Of a stretch of DNA of 64,000 bases, positions 26,955 to 36,300 are shown piece by piece. The position numbers were made by a program, and so were the translations under genes. Under the pieces are notes generated by a model that did no database searches, had not been told where the DNA came from, and worked only from the letters and a program-made list of their open reading frames with translations. Position 1 is the first letter of the stretch; each line of letters starts with the position of its first letter. The stretch is from Spirochaetota bacterium (GTDB taxonomy: Bacteria; Spirochaetota; UBA4802; UB4802). The stretch covers positions 1 through 64,000 of the forward strand of contig JBFLZD010000003.1 of assembly GCA_040756435.1 (NCBI GenBank). The letters run 5' to 3'.

Positions 26955-27800
26955 ATGAAAACAAAAATTACAATACTTTGTGAAAATAGCATTGCAACTC
27001 CGTTCCCTTTAATTGGAGAACATGGGCTTTCTATTCTCATTGAATCAGATGATACCACACTATTTGATACCGGTCAGGGACTTGGTATTTTGCAAAACCT
27101 AAAAACATTGGGAAAAGATATTACAGCCATTCAAAGAATTATATTAAGTCACGGACATTACGACCACACTGGTGGACTTTTACAGGTATTGCAATCCATA
27201 AACAGAAAAATCAATGTGTATGCCCATCCAGATGTATTTACCAACAAAGTTGCTGTTATTCCCTTGGGCAATCAAACACTGGAAGCACCTATAGGGGTCA
27301 GAGCATCAAAAGAAGAATATGAAAAGGCAGGAGCAGTTTTTCAACCAATATCGGGATTAACAGCAATAACCAACTCTTTCAGAGCTATCGCCGAAATTAA
27401 TCGTCCGCAAAGCTGGCAAGGTTTTGATGAACGCTTAAAAGTCAAACTTCCTGATGGTACAATAAAAGATGATATCTTCAATGATGATTGTTCGCTTGTC
27501 ATTGACACAGAATCAGGTCCTGTTGTGCTCCTGGGATGTGCACACGCGGGTATTGTAGATATACTTCATGACATAGCCAAACAAACCGGGTATAAAGAAT
27601 TTCATGCTGTGATTGGTGGCACTCATTTAGAAAGCGCACCGGATGATTATATCAAAAAAGCAATTCATACGTTAAAAGAATTTAAAGTTAAAAAGATTGG
27701 CACATCACACTGTACTGGATTTAAGGTTGCTTGCATTATGCAACAGGAGTTTGGGGATTCATTAATTAACGCAACGTGTGGCGTTTCATTTGAATTTTAG
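26955..27800 (+). CDS. metallo-beta-lactamase-fold hydrolase, COG1237-like
   Basis: The 281-residue product has the MBL metal motif LSHGHYDHTGG (about residues 64-74), a distal GCAHAGI (about 194) and TSHCTG (about 254) as further metal ligands. The layout matches the 7,8-dihydropterin-6-methyl-4-(beta-D-ribofuranosyl)-aminobenzene-5'-phosphate synthase-like group, which often sits next to MinD-type Fe-S ATPases. Its real substrate is unknown. The upstream sequence has only a modest SD (aaaagg). The next gene starts 16 bp downstream. Confidence 0.88.
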   Translation: MKTKITILCENSIATPFPLIGEHGLSILIESDDTTLFDTGQGLGILQNLKTLGKDITAIQRIILSHGHYDHTGGLLQVLQSINRKINVYAHPDVFTNKVAVIPLGNQTLEAPIGVRASKEEYEKAGAVFQPISGLTAITNSFRAIAEINRPQSWQGFDERLKVKLPDGTIKDDIFNDDCSLVIDTESGPVVLLGCAHAGIVDILHDIAKQTGYKEFHAVIGGTHLESAPDDYIKKAIHTLKEFKVKKIGTSHCTGFKVACIMQQEFGDSLINATCGVSFEF

Positions 27801-27816
27801 TTTTGGAGATAGTTAC

Positions 27817-28659
27817 ATGAAAATTGCTATTGCCAGCGGTAAAGGTGGTACCGGTAAAACTACAATATCTACAACTCTGGCATATTATTTCGCACAACAA
27901 TTTCCTACTGCATTGTTAGATTGTGATGTGGAAGAACCTGACGCAAACATATTTTTAAATATTCCAGTTAGCAGAACGTTTGATGTTGATGTTTTAATTC
28001 CCCAAGTTGATATGGACTTGTGTACAGGTTGTGGTAGATGTGAAAAGATGTGCCAATACAATGCAATAGTACTCATTAAAGGAAAACCATTAGTGCTTCC
28101 TGAGTTATGCCATTCGTGTGGTGGATGTTATCTGGTATGTCCTGAAAAGGCAATAAAAGAAGTAAAACGTTCTGTTGGAACGGTTGAAGTTGGTGTTAAT
28201 GGTAACCTGCATTATGCTGGTGGTATTTTAAACATTGGAGAGCACATGGCAATTCCGTTAATAGATGAAGTAAAAAAAGAACATTATAACGCAACATTTC
28301 GTATTGTTGATGCCCCGCCGGGTTCATCCTGTCCGGTTGTTCATTCTATGCAAGGAAACGACCTTATTATTATTGTAGTAGAACCAACACCCTTTGGTTT
28401 TCATGATGCTGTTCTGGCATATGACGTGGCAAAAACTTTAAATATTCCCTGTGCAGTGGTTATAAACAATTTGGTTGAAGAATATAAACCGTTATTTAGT
28501 TTTTTAGAAAAAGAAAATATACCAGTTTTAGCGGTTATCCCTCACGATGTTGATGTTGCACGCTCATGTGCACAGGGCAATTGCATTGAGTATATGCTTA
28601 CAAAATATCAGGATAAATTTGAAGCAATAATGCGTTATATTAAGGAAAAAGTACAATAA
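27817..28659 (+). CDS. MinD-superfamily P-loop ATPase with inserted ferredoxin domain (first copy)
   Basis: The 280-residue product has the deviant Walker A IASGKGGTGKTTIS (about residues 4-17) and, inserted at residues 62-110, two 4Fe-4S motifs (CTGCGRCEKMCQYNA and CHSCGGCYLVCPEKA). DAPPGSSCPV is the switch/Walker B region. Such ATPases are thought to act in Fe-S or metallocofactor handling. The ATG at 27817 is chosen over a codon 39 nt earlier because the protein then begins at the canonical MKIAIASGKGG. It overlaps the next gene by 1 nt (TAATG). Confidence 0.92.
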   Translation: MKIAIASGKGGTGKTTISTTLAYYFAQQFPTALLDCDVEEPDANIFLNIPVSRTFDVDVLIPQVDMDLCTGCGRCEKMCQYNAIVLIKGKPLVLPELCHSCGGCYLVCPEKAIKEVKRSVGTVEVGVNGNLHYAGGILNIGEHMAIPLIDEVKKEHYNATFRIVDAPPGSSCPVVHSMQGNDLIIIVVEPTPFGFHDAVLAYDVAKTLNIPCAVVINNLVEEYKPLFSFLEKENIPVLAVIPHDVDVARSCAQGNCIEYMLTKYQDKFEAIMRYIKEKVQ

Positions 28660-29534
28660 TGACTAACACTATTAAACAGTTGGCGATAGTAAGCGGTAAA
28701 GGTGGTACCGGTAAAACAAGCATTGCTGCATCATTTGCTAAACTGGCAAAACAGCGCATTGTGGTTGATTGTGATGTTGATGCTTCAAATATGCCTCTTG
28801 TGCTTCCTCACACTATTATAGAGGAGATCCCTTTTTTGGGGGAAAAAAAAGCTGTCATATCTCAGGACCGATGCAGAGGGTGTGGCGATTGCGTCATTTA
28901 TTGCAGATTCAATGCAATCAAAGATTTTTATGTCGTTGAGCCCGTGCTTTGTGAGGGGTGTGCAGTGTGCACAATGATGTGCCCTTATGAAGCAATTGAT
29001 ATGGTAGACAATCAATCAGGCACTGTAGTGATTTCACAATCTGACGATCAGCCATTTCTTTTTGCAAAGATGGGTGTTGGCCAAGGCAACTCCGGTAAAT
29101 TAGTTTCCGAATTGCGTGAAAAGGCAAAATCAATTGCAGAAGAAGATAATTACAATCTTATTATCATTGATGGTCCACCGGGCATTGGTTGCCCTGTCAT
29201 TTCATCTATTACAGGAGTATCCCATGTTCTTATTGTTACCGAACCTACATTAAGTGGCATGCATGATTTGGAAAGAATAATACAGTTAACCAAACATTTT
29301 AGAATTAATGCTTCAGTGTGTATTAATAAATCTACTATATCATCAGACAATATAGAAAAAATTAAGGAAATTTGCTCAAAGTTTGATATTGCAGTAATTG
29401 GTACAATACCATTGGATATGGATTTTGTAAAAGCGCAGATAGCAGGGAAAACGATTGTTGAATATCCCAATTCTGTTGCATCACAGGCTATAAAAAGTTT
29501 ATGGGAAAGAATTTCACAATTACTGAATTTATAG
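28659..29534 (+). CDS. MinD-superfamily P-loop ATPase with inserted ferredoxin domain (second copy)
   Basis: The 291-residue paralogue has IVSGKGGTGKTS, then CRGCGDCVIYCRFNA and CEGCAVCTMMCPYEA (about residues 68-110), and DGPPGIGCPV. The two ATPases are encoded head-to-tail with a 1-nt overlap and probably form a heterodimer, as in similar loci of anaerobes (inference). An ACTATCGCC copy (28682-28690) falls within the codons just before its Walker A. Confidence 0.92.
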   Translation: MTNTIKQLAIVSGKGGTGKTSIAASFAKLAKQRIVVDCDVDASNMPLVLPHTIIEEIPFLGEKKAVISQDRCRGCGDCVIYCRFNAIKDFYVVEPVLCEGCAVCTMMCPYEAIDMVDNQSGTVVISQSDDQPFLFAKMGVGQGNSGKLVSELREKAKSIAEEDNYNLIIIDGPPGIGCPVISSITGVSHVLIVTEPTLSGMHDLERIIQLTKHFRINASVCINKSTISSDNIEKIKEICSKFDIAVIGTIPLDMDFVKAQIAGKTIVEYPNSVASQAIKSLWERISQLLNL

Positions 29535-29545
29535 GAGGGCATTTA

Positions 29546-30427
29546 ATGTTTTCTAAAGAATCAAAATCTCATGCTGTAAAACCAGGAATGGATAATAAAA
29601 CCGCTGCGGAAATTAATGAAGAATTGCGGTTGCAGGAAAATCTGAATAAAATAAAACATACGATACTGGTTTTATCAGGTAAAGGTGGTGTTGGTAAAAG
29701 CACTGTTGCCACAAATTTAGCTGTAGCACTTGCATCCAGAAAATTTAAAACCGGTCTTTTAGATATTGATATTCATGGACCAAGCGTGCCAACACTTCTG
29801 GGTATAGAAAAAGCAGCATTACAGGCAACTGAGCATAATACAATAGTACCTGTTGCATACAATGACTTTCTAAAAGTTATATCGGTTGGGTTTATGCTGC
29901 CGGATACAAAAGAAGCTATAATTTGGCGTGGTCCATTAAAATATAATCTTATCAAACAGTTTTTATCTGATGTACAATGGGGAGAGCTTGATTATCTTAT
30001 CATTGATTCCCCACCCGGAACCGGCGATGAGCCTCTTTCAGTTGCACAGTTAGTAAAAAATCCAACTGGTGCAGTTATTGTGACAACACCACAGAATGTT
30101 TCAACTATCGATGTAAAAAAATCCATAACTTTTTGCCATAAACTCAACATACCGGTTTTAGGTGTCGTGGAAAACATGAGTGGATTTGTATGTCCTCACT
30201 GCGGAAAAGAAACATATATATTCAGAAAAGGTGGCGGTAGTGAGATAGCTACTGAGATGAATGTACCATTTTTAGGAACTATACCATTAGACCCTTTCAT
30301 TGTGGAAAACAGTGATGCAGGAAGACCATTTGCCCAGTCAGCTACGGTCAACGCAACTGCTTCACAAAAGCATTTTGAAGAAATAATAACAGCATTATTA
30401 AAAATAATCAATCAAAAGGAGAAATAA
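29546..30427 (+). CDS. Mrp/NBP35-type Fe-S carrier ATPase
   Basis: The 293-residue product has LSGKGGVGKSTVATN (about residues 39-53), DIDIHGPSVPTLLG, DSPPGTGDEP and the C-terminal CPHCG motif used by Mrp/NBP35 proteins to carry a bridging 4Fe-4S cluster. It likely delivers Fe-S clusters to target proteins. The ATG at 29546 with SD aggagg was chosen over one 45 nt upstream. It is 11 bp after the second MinD gene and 1 bp before a NifX-like gene. Confidence 0.93.
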   Translation: MFSKESKSHAVKPGMDNKTAAEINEELRLQENLNKIKHTILVLSGKGGVGKSTVATNLAVALASRKFKTGLLDIDIHGPSVPTLLGIEKAALQATEHNTIVPVAYNDFLKVISVGFMLPDTKEAIIWRGPLKYNLIKQFLSDVQWGELDYLIIDSPPGTGDEPLSVAQLVKNPTGAVIVTTPQNVSTIDVKKSITFCHKLNIPVLGVVENMSGFVCPHCGKETYIFRKGGGSEIATEMNVPFLGTIPLDPFIVENSDAGRPFAQSATVNATASQKHFEEIITALLKIINQKEK

Positions 30428-30428
30428 C

Positions 30429-30770
30429 ATGAAGATTGCAGTTCCATTAACCCAGGACAATATCTTTTCGCTACATTTTGGCCACTGTGATAAGTTTGCT
30501 TTATATGATATCGATGAAACAAATAAAAACATCATAAAAAAAGAAGAGATACCTGCACCACCTCATCAGCCAGGACTATTACCGCGCTTTTTAGCAGACA
30601 AAGGTGCAACATGTATTCTTGCAGGTGGCATGGGAACACGTGCACGCCAGCTTTTTGAAGAGCAAAAGGTTATTGCCATAACAGGAGTGGAAGGCACTGA
30701 TCCAGATATGTTAGTCAATGATTATTTACAGGGAAAACTTAAAACAGGCGCCAATGTGTGTGACCATTAA
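30429..30770 (+). CDS. NifX/NafY-type family protein (third in locus)
   Basis: The 113-residue product begins MKIAVPLTQDNIFSLHFGHCDKFALYD and includes AGGMGTRARQLFEEQ and TGVEGTDPDMLVNDYL, typical of the FeMo-cofactor-binding fold. The HFGHCDKF segment has His/Cys residues fit for metal binding. It directly follows mrp, with SD aaggag. A third NifX-like protein in one locus suggests several cofactor-binding partners or carriers. Confidence 0.9.
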   Translation: MKIAVPLTQDNIFSLHFGHCDKFALYDIDETNKNIIKKEEIPAPPHQPGLLPRFLADKGATCILAGGMGTRARQLFEEQKVIAITGVEGTDPDMLVNDYLQGKLKTGANVCDH

Positions 30771-31020
30771 ACTTATACTCAATGAACATTGTATTGAGAC
30801 TGCTGCAAAGGAAGCATTGCAAAAGCTTCTTGATGCAATGTTACAATCTGAAACTGAAGACAAAAATCTTCAGGAGCAGTATCAGCTTTTATACGATTTT
30901 ATACAAACCACTGATTTTAAAAAGTTAAGAGCTTCTGATGAAAGGCTAACTGGTATAGTCCCTGCAGTATGCGAAGTGTATGTTGATGATGCCGGGAAAC
31001 CTGCTCTTAGAATTATATAA
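30754..31020 (+). CDS. small hypothetical protein
   Basis: The 88-residue product is unrecognised, helix-rich, with two Cys and an acidic middle. Start is placed at an ATG overlapping the NifX-like gene by 17 nt; an upstream in-frame codon (30718) would extend it inside the previous gene. No strong SD is visible, so coupling to the upstream gene is probable. It is the last intact small gene before a decayed ferredoxin segment. Confidence 0.6.
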   Translation: MCVTIKLILNEHCIETAAKEALQKLLDAMLQSETEDKNLQEQYQLLYDFIQTTDFKKLRASDERLTGIVPAVCEVYVDDAGKPALRII

Positions 31021-31028
31021 TATGATAA

Positions 31029-31184
31029 ATAGAGCTGTATACGATTATTGTTGATAATACTCTCTGTACCGGTTGCAAACAGTGTGAACGCATATGTCCT
31101 AACTTTTTCCTGCATCTTATTATCTCATCTGTATTGTTATGCTACCGTATTAATACTTTTAGAGTTATTAAAAAATTAATTTGA
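31029..31184 (+). pseudogene. ferredoxin remnant
   Basis: One reading frame spells ...IIVDNTLCTGCKQCERICPN, a perfect CxxCxxCxxxCP 4Fe-4S motif (31065-31103), then runs into unrelated Ile/Leu-rich codons and stops at 31184. There is no ATG or SD in frame, upstream stop is at 31026, and the second cluster motif of a normal ferredoxin is missing. It looks like the N-terminal remnant of a ferredoxin gene of this locus. A short functional protein starting with ATA is a remote alternative. Confidence 0.55.
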
Positions 31185-31244
31185 CGAACATAACGGTGTT
31201 ATTTGAATGTTGTCCTATACTTTATTTTTTCAAGGAGGACTAAA

Positions 31245-32303
31245 ATGGAAGATATATACACCGCATTGCAAAAACGCCTTGATATGTACTCATTGGGTTT
31301 TCCTGAAACACAGTCAAAGATAGAAATAACGATATTAAAAAAGCTATTTTCAGAGGAGGATGCAAAGCTTTTCTTAGAACTATCGCCCATGCTTGAAACT
31401 ACAGAAAGCATTGCTACCCGCACCGGGCGCAAGCTACAAGAACTGTCATCACATCTTGAAGATATGGTAAAACGCGGGCTTTTATTTAAAAAAACAAAAG
31501 ATGGTGTATCTAAGTATGGGGCCATACCATTTATTCATGGCTTATTTGAATTTCAGGTTAAGAGGTTAAGCAAAGACCTGGCCCTATTATTGGAGCAATA
31601 TTATGAAGAAGGATTATCAAAAGCAGTAGCAAAAAGTACCAATATGTTTTTGCGCCCCATTCCAGTAAATGAATCAATTGAAACAAAAAGCACTGTTGCG
31701 CCCTTTGAAGATGCTGTTTCAATAATTAAGCAGGCCCCTGTGATAGCCGTTGCAGATTGTATATGTCGTAAGGAAAAAAAGATTATTGGCAAAGGTTGCG
31801 ATAAACCAATGGAAACCTGTCTTATGTTTGGTTCAATGGCCGAATATTATATAGACAATAATTTAGGAAGAAAGATAAGTGCAGATGAAGCGATAGCAAT
31901 TGTGAAAAATGCGCAAAAGCATGGAATGGTAACACAGCCAGGAACCGCACAAAACCCTGCTGGTATGTGCAGTTGCTGTGGCGACTGTTGCGCCGTATTG
32001 CTATCAATTAAGCGATTTCCAAAGCCTGCTGAGATGGTTTTTTCAAACTATTTTGCACAAACAAACGATAACTGCACATCTTGTGGTAGTTGTGTTGATA
32101 TGTGCCAGATGGATGCAATAGAAATTACTGATACTGCCCATGTAAATTTAGATCGTTGTATAGGATGTGGACTGTGTGTCTTAGCGTGCCCTAATGAAGC
32201 CATAAAACTTGTACAAAAATCAGAAGATAAAAAAATACCACCAAAAACCAGCGGCGAACAGATGATGGAAATGGCAAAACAGCGTGGAATTTTACCAAAA
32301 TGA
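31245..32303 (+). CDS. 4Fe-4S protein with N-terminal winged-helix-like region
   Basis: The 352-residue product starts with about 90 residues resembling a winged helix (SIATRTGRKLQELSSHLEDM, LVKRGLLFKKTKDG-type wing). A central Cys-rich part (CICRKEKKIIGKGCDKPMETC, CSCCGDCC) precedes two ferredoxin motifs (CTSCGSCVDMCQMDA and CIGCGLCVLACPNEA, about 275-325). Such proteins occur in anaerobes as putative redox partners or regulators. SD is strong (aaggagg). It closes the NifX/MinD/Mrp locus; its precise role is unknown. ACTATCGCCC occurs at 31379-31388. Confidence 0.85.
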   Translation: MEDIYTALQKRLDMYSLGFPETQSKIEITILKKLFSEEDAKLFLELSPMLETTESIATRTGRKLQELSSHLEDMVKRGLLFKKTKDGVSKYGAIPFIHGLFEFQVKRLSKDLALLLEQYYEEGLSKAVAKSTNMFLRPIPVNESIETKSTVAPFEDAVSIIKQAPVIAVADCICRKEKKIIGKGCDKPMETCLMFGSMAEYYIDNNLGRKISADEAIAIVKNAQKHGMVTQPGTAQNPAGMCSCCGDCCAVLLSIKRFPKPAEMVFSNYFAQTNDNCTSCGSCVDMCQMDAIEITDTAHVNLDRCIGCGLCVLACPNEAIKLVQKSEDKKIPPKTSGEQMMEMAKQRGILPK

Positions 32304-32384
32304 TGCATATGTGCGTATTAATATATTGACAATAGTAACACATTATTGTTTATTATTTTCTAATATGAAATAAAAATTTATTAA

Positions 32385-32621
32385 ATAACGGTTAAATTGG
32401 CTGGTGTACTTATTGTGTTTGCTCTATTGCTTTCACCAGCAATGATCGCGCTATCATTACCTATAAAGTATCCACTTATAGTTGCCTGGATTGCAGGCAC
32501 AATTATTAACATTATTGCTATATGTTTATCCTATACATTTGATTTACCTACTGGATACACACTTGTTACAGTACATACCATTGCTGCAATGGGTGTTAAT
32601 ATATTTGGATTGAAGATATAA
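32385..32621 (+). pseudogene. C-terminal remnant of a metal ABC transporter permease (ABC-3 family)
   Basis: The 74-codon open stretch encodes AGVLIVFALLLSPAMIALSL, then two more hydrophobic segments and a DLPTGYTLV loop. This matches the last third of ZnuB/MntB-type permeases (the typical VGVLLVxALLxxPA...DxPxG pattern). A stop codon sits directly upstream and there is no proper start, ATPase or binding-protein gene. It is a truncated fragment of a former zinc or manganese transporter. Confidence 0.65.
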
Positions 32622-32646
32622 TTTTATATTTGACTATTTTGATAAT

Positions 32647-32816
32647 GGGGTGTCCCTAAACAATCCGTGGAGTTCTCAATGACGCGGGTGCAAAGTCATT
32701 GCGAGCGTAGTGAAGCAATCTAAATACCACAGGAGACAAGATTGCTTCGTCACTTCGTTCCTCGCAATGACAGTATGGCAAAAGTCATTGCAGAAGATGT
32801 CTTTTAAGACAGCCCC
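32647..32816. mobile_element. MITE-like element carrying REP units
   Basis: The element starts ggggtgtccctaaac and ends ttttaagacagcccc, imperfect terminal inverted repeats. Its first 60 bp match those of the element at 37616 and the segment at 24561. The interior holds cattgcgag/gaagcaatct palindromes. It has no coding capacity. The ends resemble those of IS4/IS1182-type insertion sequences (from memory), so a helper transposase elsewhere may mobilise it. Confidence 0.65.
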
Positions 32817-32880
32817 AAATTGTAAAATATTGTGGAATTATTATGCAATATATAAAAAATATATAAAATATACTGATTTT

Positions 32881-33298
32881 AGATACAAATCTAAAGAATA
32901 CATTGATAAAGTTGAAGAAGGGAATGATTTCATTATCGTTCGTAAAAGAAAACCTACACAATGTGATATATCTATATTTCAATTATAACTGAAATTGAAG
33001 CTTTTTCAACATTACATAGACTGCTTCACGATAAACAGATTGATAAACAAGATTTTTTTTACTTTTACATAAGAAAATTGAAACATATTTACAGTATTTT
33101 ACAATTATTGACATCAATGAATCTGTTATTAAACTTTCAAAATATCTAATTATGCATCACAGTTTGAAAACTCTTGAATCAATACAATTATCTTCAGCAC
33201 TTGTAATTAAAGACACTATTGATTATTTTGTGTGCAGCGATAACAGGCTTGTTACCGCTGCCAAAAAGGAAAAATTACACATACTAAATCCAGGATAA
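32881..33298 (+). pseudogene. decayed antitoxin (Phd/YefM-like) and PIN-domain toxin pair
   Basis: 32881-32966 encodes an antitoxin-like EYIDKVEEGNDFIIVRKRKP segment. The reading then passes into YISIITEIEAFSTLHRLLHDK (about 32967-33080), a PIN-domain piece, and after a frameshift continues as TIIDINESVIKLS, TLESIQLSSALVIKD, FVCSDNRLVTAAKKEK and LHILNPG to the stop at 33298. This order is the Phd/PIN (VapC) toxin-antitoxin module. The antitoxin N-terminus, the toxin start with its first catalytic Asp, and the frame are lost. The module is inactive. Confidence 0.75.
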
Positions 33299-33317
33299 AT
33301 CAATACTACACGTGTAA

Positions 33318-36300
33318 CTATGACAACTTCCTTTCTTGTTTTTGTTGTGCGGTATCTTTGATGAGTGTTAAATACGGCACAACAGCATCATTTTTAAAGC
33401 TACCAGTACCATCATACGTTAAGCTTACCACCGGCACACCAGTCACCTCATAAATCTTATGCGCCATTGCTTCAGTTATAAGGGATGGGCAACAAAATGC
33501 AGGGCTTGTTTGTACAAACAGCTTAATATCAGGATAATGCTGCAAAAGCGAAAATATCTTGATAAGATTATCAAACGATTCGCCGGTATGATACATGGTT
33601 ACGCCAAACTGTGATAATACTTTTTCAAAGTCTACAGTATATACTGGATTTGGCTCATTCAGCAGAGTTTCAAAATAACTGTAGTATTTCTTTTCCATAC
33701 GTTCAACTGCTGTCAGCAATGTTTTACCGGTAACTATCGCCCCATATTTTCCTTCCCTGAACCATTTTTTAAAATACGGATTGGCTATCATCTTGGCATA
33801 GTAATTATACGGTGTTGTGATAACCTCACCGCCATGTTTTTCAATAAAAGCTATAAGGTTTTGATTCATAACATCGTTGTCACGAACATACAGGTCGCCA
33901 AATATTGCCACTTTGGGACGATTAGTGCGTTTAACCTTTATTGCATTGAATCGTTTAACCATAGTACCCAGTGCATCTGACCATTCCATTTCATCCCTGA
34001 AAGCTTGCTCAAACTCGTTCATGGTTTGCTCAATAGCTTTATCAGTGGAACCATGAATGCATTCATATGGTCTGAAATGGCACCCTACTCTTCGCAGCAA
34101 TCCGCTAAACATAAAAGCAAAATAACTGTAAATAGCTGCTTTAATTGAAACTTCCTTAAATGAGATATCGCCCACAAACACTCGTGTATGTTCAAATCCT
34201 TTGCCATAACTATCAAAAATACTTTTTATAAAATACGGATACATACGAATATTACACGCAATTTCAGAATCAGCCATCCACAATATTGTTTTAGCAGGAT
34301 CTAAATTATGCTTTTCTACATAATCAATGTATTCATACGCAATGATGTTTAAAGGAATACATTGCCCAGTATTGGTTCGTGTGCCTTTTGCAATAAGCGC
34401 ATCATCTTCATAAAGTATATGCGCATCAATGCCTTCACGCTGCAAATTTGCCCTTAAAAGACGTGCTGCCATCATATCCCAGTTTGGCAGCAACACTGTT
34501 TTACCGTGTAATGATTCCCGTGTAATTGAAGGAACAACATGGAGATGTGTCACTGGTGAAGTTTTTGATGTGTAATGATTTTTAAACGAACGGATTGCCG
34601 CTTCAATGCGCGTTTCATACCCAACGGTTGAATCATGCTCATCAAGCTGCAAAATTAAATACGGTTTGCCTGCTTTATCCATGATACGTTTAAAGTATTC
34701 CATCACAAACGAATCAGGTGCACATTTAAACGATGTAACCAGCACAGGATATAACCCATCCTTTTTGGCAATGACATGTGCTGTTTCAATTACTTTTGAA
34801 GCATAATACCAGTGAAATGCTTTAAGCAAATCGTCAATTTCTTCAACATCCTTCCTGGAATACTCAATCATATCCTGATATAACACTGGCATCCCTAAAT
34901 TCACAAACATTGAAGGTATGGATTTATTCATTGACTCAGGTAATACATTATACGGCCTGCCAAGCAAAACCACAGCCATGCCCTTGTGTGACTTCAAAAA
35001 TTGAGTACCCACTTTCAGTAGTTTTTTGCTTTTTTCCTTATACGCTGTCAGTGCCTGCTCAAAAGCCATCATGATTTCAAGGTAATTAGCATCAATGTTC
35101 ATCTTTTTACATGAATTAAATAATGCCATTCTACTTTGCAGTGGCTGTATTTCATAATTAAGTACAGGCGATAGTACCTTTGAAGAAGCTTCAGGCACAA
35201 GATGACCCAATGCAGGCGCAAATTGTGTATAATAACAATACTGCCTGCGCGCCTCTTGTGGTGCATCCTTTTCTATATAAAATGGGGTAAAGATGTAATC
35301 ACATTTATCAGCAAGATATGCAATATGACCATGAAAAGCTGCCATAGGTGCACAGAATTCCGCCTGTGCTAAACGCTTGCCGGTAGCTACCGGATCGGGG
35401 CAATCCATGCTGGTGGTAACACTAACACCCAAACGGGTAAAGAAATCAATCCACAGGTCAATCTCATCTACTAAGTGAAGTGCTGCTGGTATTCCTACTG
35501 TTGCTGTTGTATGTTTGGTTGACGTAAATACAATCTTTTTTCGTTCTTTTACAAAATCAAATATGCCTTTTGTTTTGCTGACAAACTTTTTATAATGATA
35601 ATCCCTGCCACATAAAAATCCAAATGCAACAACCTCATTATCAATAGTAGCTACTTTAAGTTTGCAGTGATTGGTGCATAGATTGCATACTTCATTTTTA
35701 ATAGGTATGTCTTTTTTATATAAGTCTATGCCACGAAATTTTGTCTTTCCGGTATATGTTTCCATCACTTCAAGTGCGCAACCCAGTGCACCGGTTAAAT
35801 GGCAATACTTTGAAACAAATATTGGCTTTTGCAATCGCTGTTCAAACGCTGCTACCAGTGCCTTGTTTTTTGCTGTGGCACCTTGAAAGCACACTAACTT
35901 ACCAATCTTTGCCTCGCCCGAAACCTTTGATAAATAATTTTCCACTACCGAATGCAGCACTGTTGCAAGCAATTCATCAGTTGAATAGCCTTTACTCATA
36001 AGGTAGTTGATATCGCGCTCCATAAATACAGTGCAACGATCACTTGCAACTGGCGACTGTTTACCCAACGCCCTGTGAGCATATTCAGAAAGGGGACAAC
36101 CTAATTTATATGCCTGCTCTTCAATAAAGCTTCCGGTTCCGGCGGCGCACACATTGTTCATCTGCGAAAATACCACATTACCATTTTTCAGCATGGTAAA
36201 CTTTGAATCCTGTCCACCAATTTCAATAATTGTATCAACATCAGGATGTAGCGCAACTGCTGCTTTTGCATGCGCAGAAATTTCATCAAGGATTACATCG

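Noticed and set aside
24859-32303. Annotation of the NifX/Mrp locus as nitrogen fixation
   Set aside because: No nifH, D, K, B or E is present; NifX-like domains occur widely in non-diazotrophs.
32710-32988. 92-codon plus-strand ORF
   Set aside because: Its first half is repeat sequence; only the last third matches an antitoxin, so it is recorded as part of the decayed toxin-antitoxin pseudogene.
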